DNA from: Marinibaculum pumilum
GTDB lineage: Bacteria > Pseudomonadota > Alphaproteobacteria > Ferrovibrionales > Ferrovibrionaceae
Reading direction: 5' to 3'
DNA: 40,588 nucleotides
Assembly (NCBI RefSeq): GCF_042646425.1
Contig: NZ_JBHRTR010000003.1
Span: 1 to 40,588, forward strand
A program made the position numbers and the translations under genes. The notes beneath the pieces were generated by a model. It searched no databases. It was not told the DNA's origin and saw only the letters and a program-made list of their open reading frames with translations. This document shows, piece by piece, positions 40,302-40,588 of the stretch (positions are counted from its first letter, which is position 1; each line of letters starts with the position of its first letter).

Positions 40302-40588
40302 TAGAGCGTTCCCGCTTTAGGTGGAAGCATAGCCTGAGTTTGCGAAGTAGGCGGCACATTCCTGCGGCTGAAAGCGGTTGAGGACGTTGCCGATAGCTTC
40401 GACGGTTTCAGAGATCGACCGCGCCTGCGCGCGTCGCAGCCAATGCTTCAGCTTTGCGAAGACCTGCTCGATCGGATTGAGGTCGGGGCTGTAGGCCGGC
40501 AGGAAGAACAGTTTGGCGCCGGCTGCACGGATCGCCGCCCGCACCGGCCTGCCCTTGTGGCTGCCGAGATTGTCGAGCACGACAATGT
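40302..40588 (-). CDS. IS630-family transposase, C-terminal part, cut by the window edge
   Basis: The minus-strand frame runs in from beyond base 40588 to a TAA at 40319-40317. It reads '(V)VLDNLGSHKG', then 'LFFLPAYSPDLNPIEQVFAKLKHWLRRA', the second Asp and the Glu of the DDE motif in IS630/Tc1-type transposases. The C-terminal 'QECAAYFANSGY' is common in these proteins. The likely end of the element is near the TA at 40302-40303, where TAGAGCGTTCC begins; IS630 elements insert at TA. The rest, including the first Asp and the other inverted repeat, lies outside. Confidence 0.85.

Overview
The window is a high-GC chromosomal segment of an alphaproteobacterium, most likely Rhodospirillales in the broad sense. 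This placement rests on gene order and protein character: lptF-lptG-lptD-surA-pdxA-rsmA; fabD-fabG-acpP-fabF-mltG-yicC-gmk; rpsF-rpsR-DUF2232-rplI; and dnaB-alr-mlaE-mlaF-radA-cvpA-purF. I cannot name a genus. Almost every gene is intact and its job can be read from clear family motifs.

Layout. Positions 1-82 are the last codons of an IS5-family transposase, followed by a REP-like set of three hairpins (114-199). On the minus strand lie holC and pepA (279-2257). Divergent from them, the plus-strand envelope cluster lptF, lptG, lptD, surA, pdxA, rsmA (2516-10388) builds the LPS export bridge, folds outer-membrane proteins, makes PLP and modifies 16S rRNA. A DmdA/GcvT-like folate enzyme follows (10469-11611). 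Then comes the most unusual part: a two-gene, 8-kb block (11799-19864) of unrecognised exported proteins, 768 aa and 1920 aa, joined by a 4-nt ATGA overlap. The first carries a proline-punctuated pentapeptide array. The second carries kinase/phosphotransferase-like catalytic motifs in its C-terminal third.

Converging on this block from the right is the minus-strand fatty-acid and envelope operon fabD-fabG-acpP-fabF-mltG-yicC-gmk (26222 down to 19890). fabD and rpsF share a divergent promoter region. The plus-strand ribosomal operon rpsF-rpsR-DUF2232-rplI (26528-29009) ends in a strong hairpin and a GC-rich tandem repeat. Next are an apparently leaderless cyclopropane-fatty-acid synthase, dnaB with DnaA-box-like sites upstream, alanine racemase, the MlaE/MlaF lipid transporter pair, radA, cvpA, purF, a DUF2937 membrane protein and an SDR oxidoreductase. 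The window closes with an AT-rich palindromic stretch and the 3' end of an IS630-family transposase.

Taken together the genes cover cell-envelope construction (LPS transport, OMP chaperone, fatty-acid synthesis, septal glycan length, D-alanine supply, lipid trafficking), nucleotide and vitamin synthesis, replication/repair and translation. The IS fragments at both edges suggest the window is a whole assembly contig broken at repeats. I saw no rRNA, tRNA or CRISPR array.
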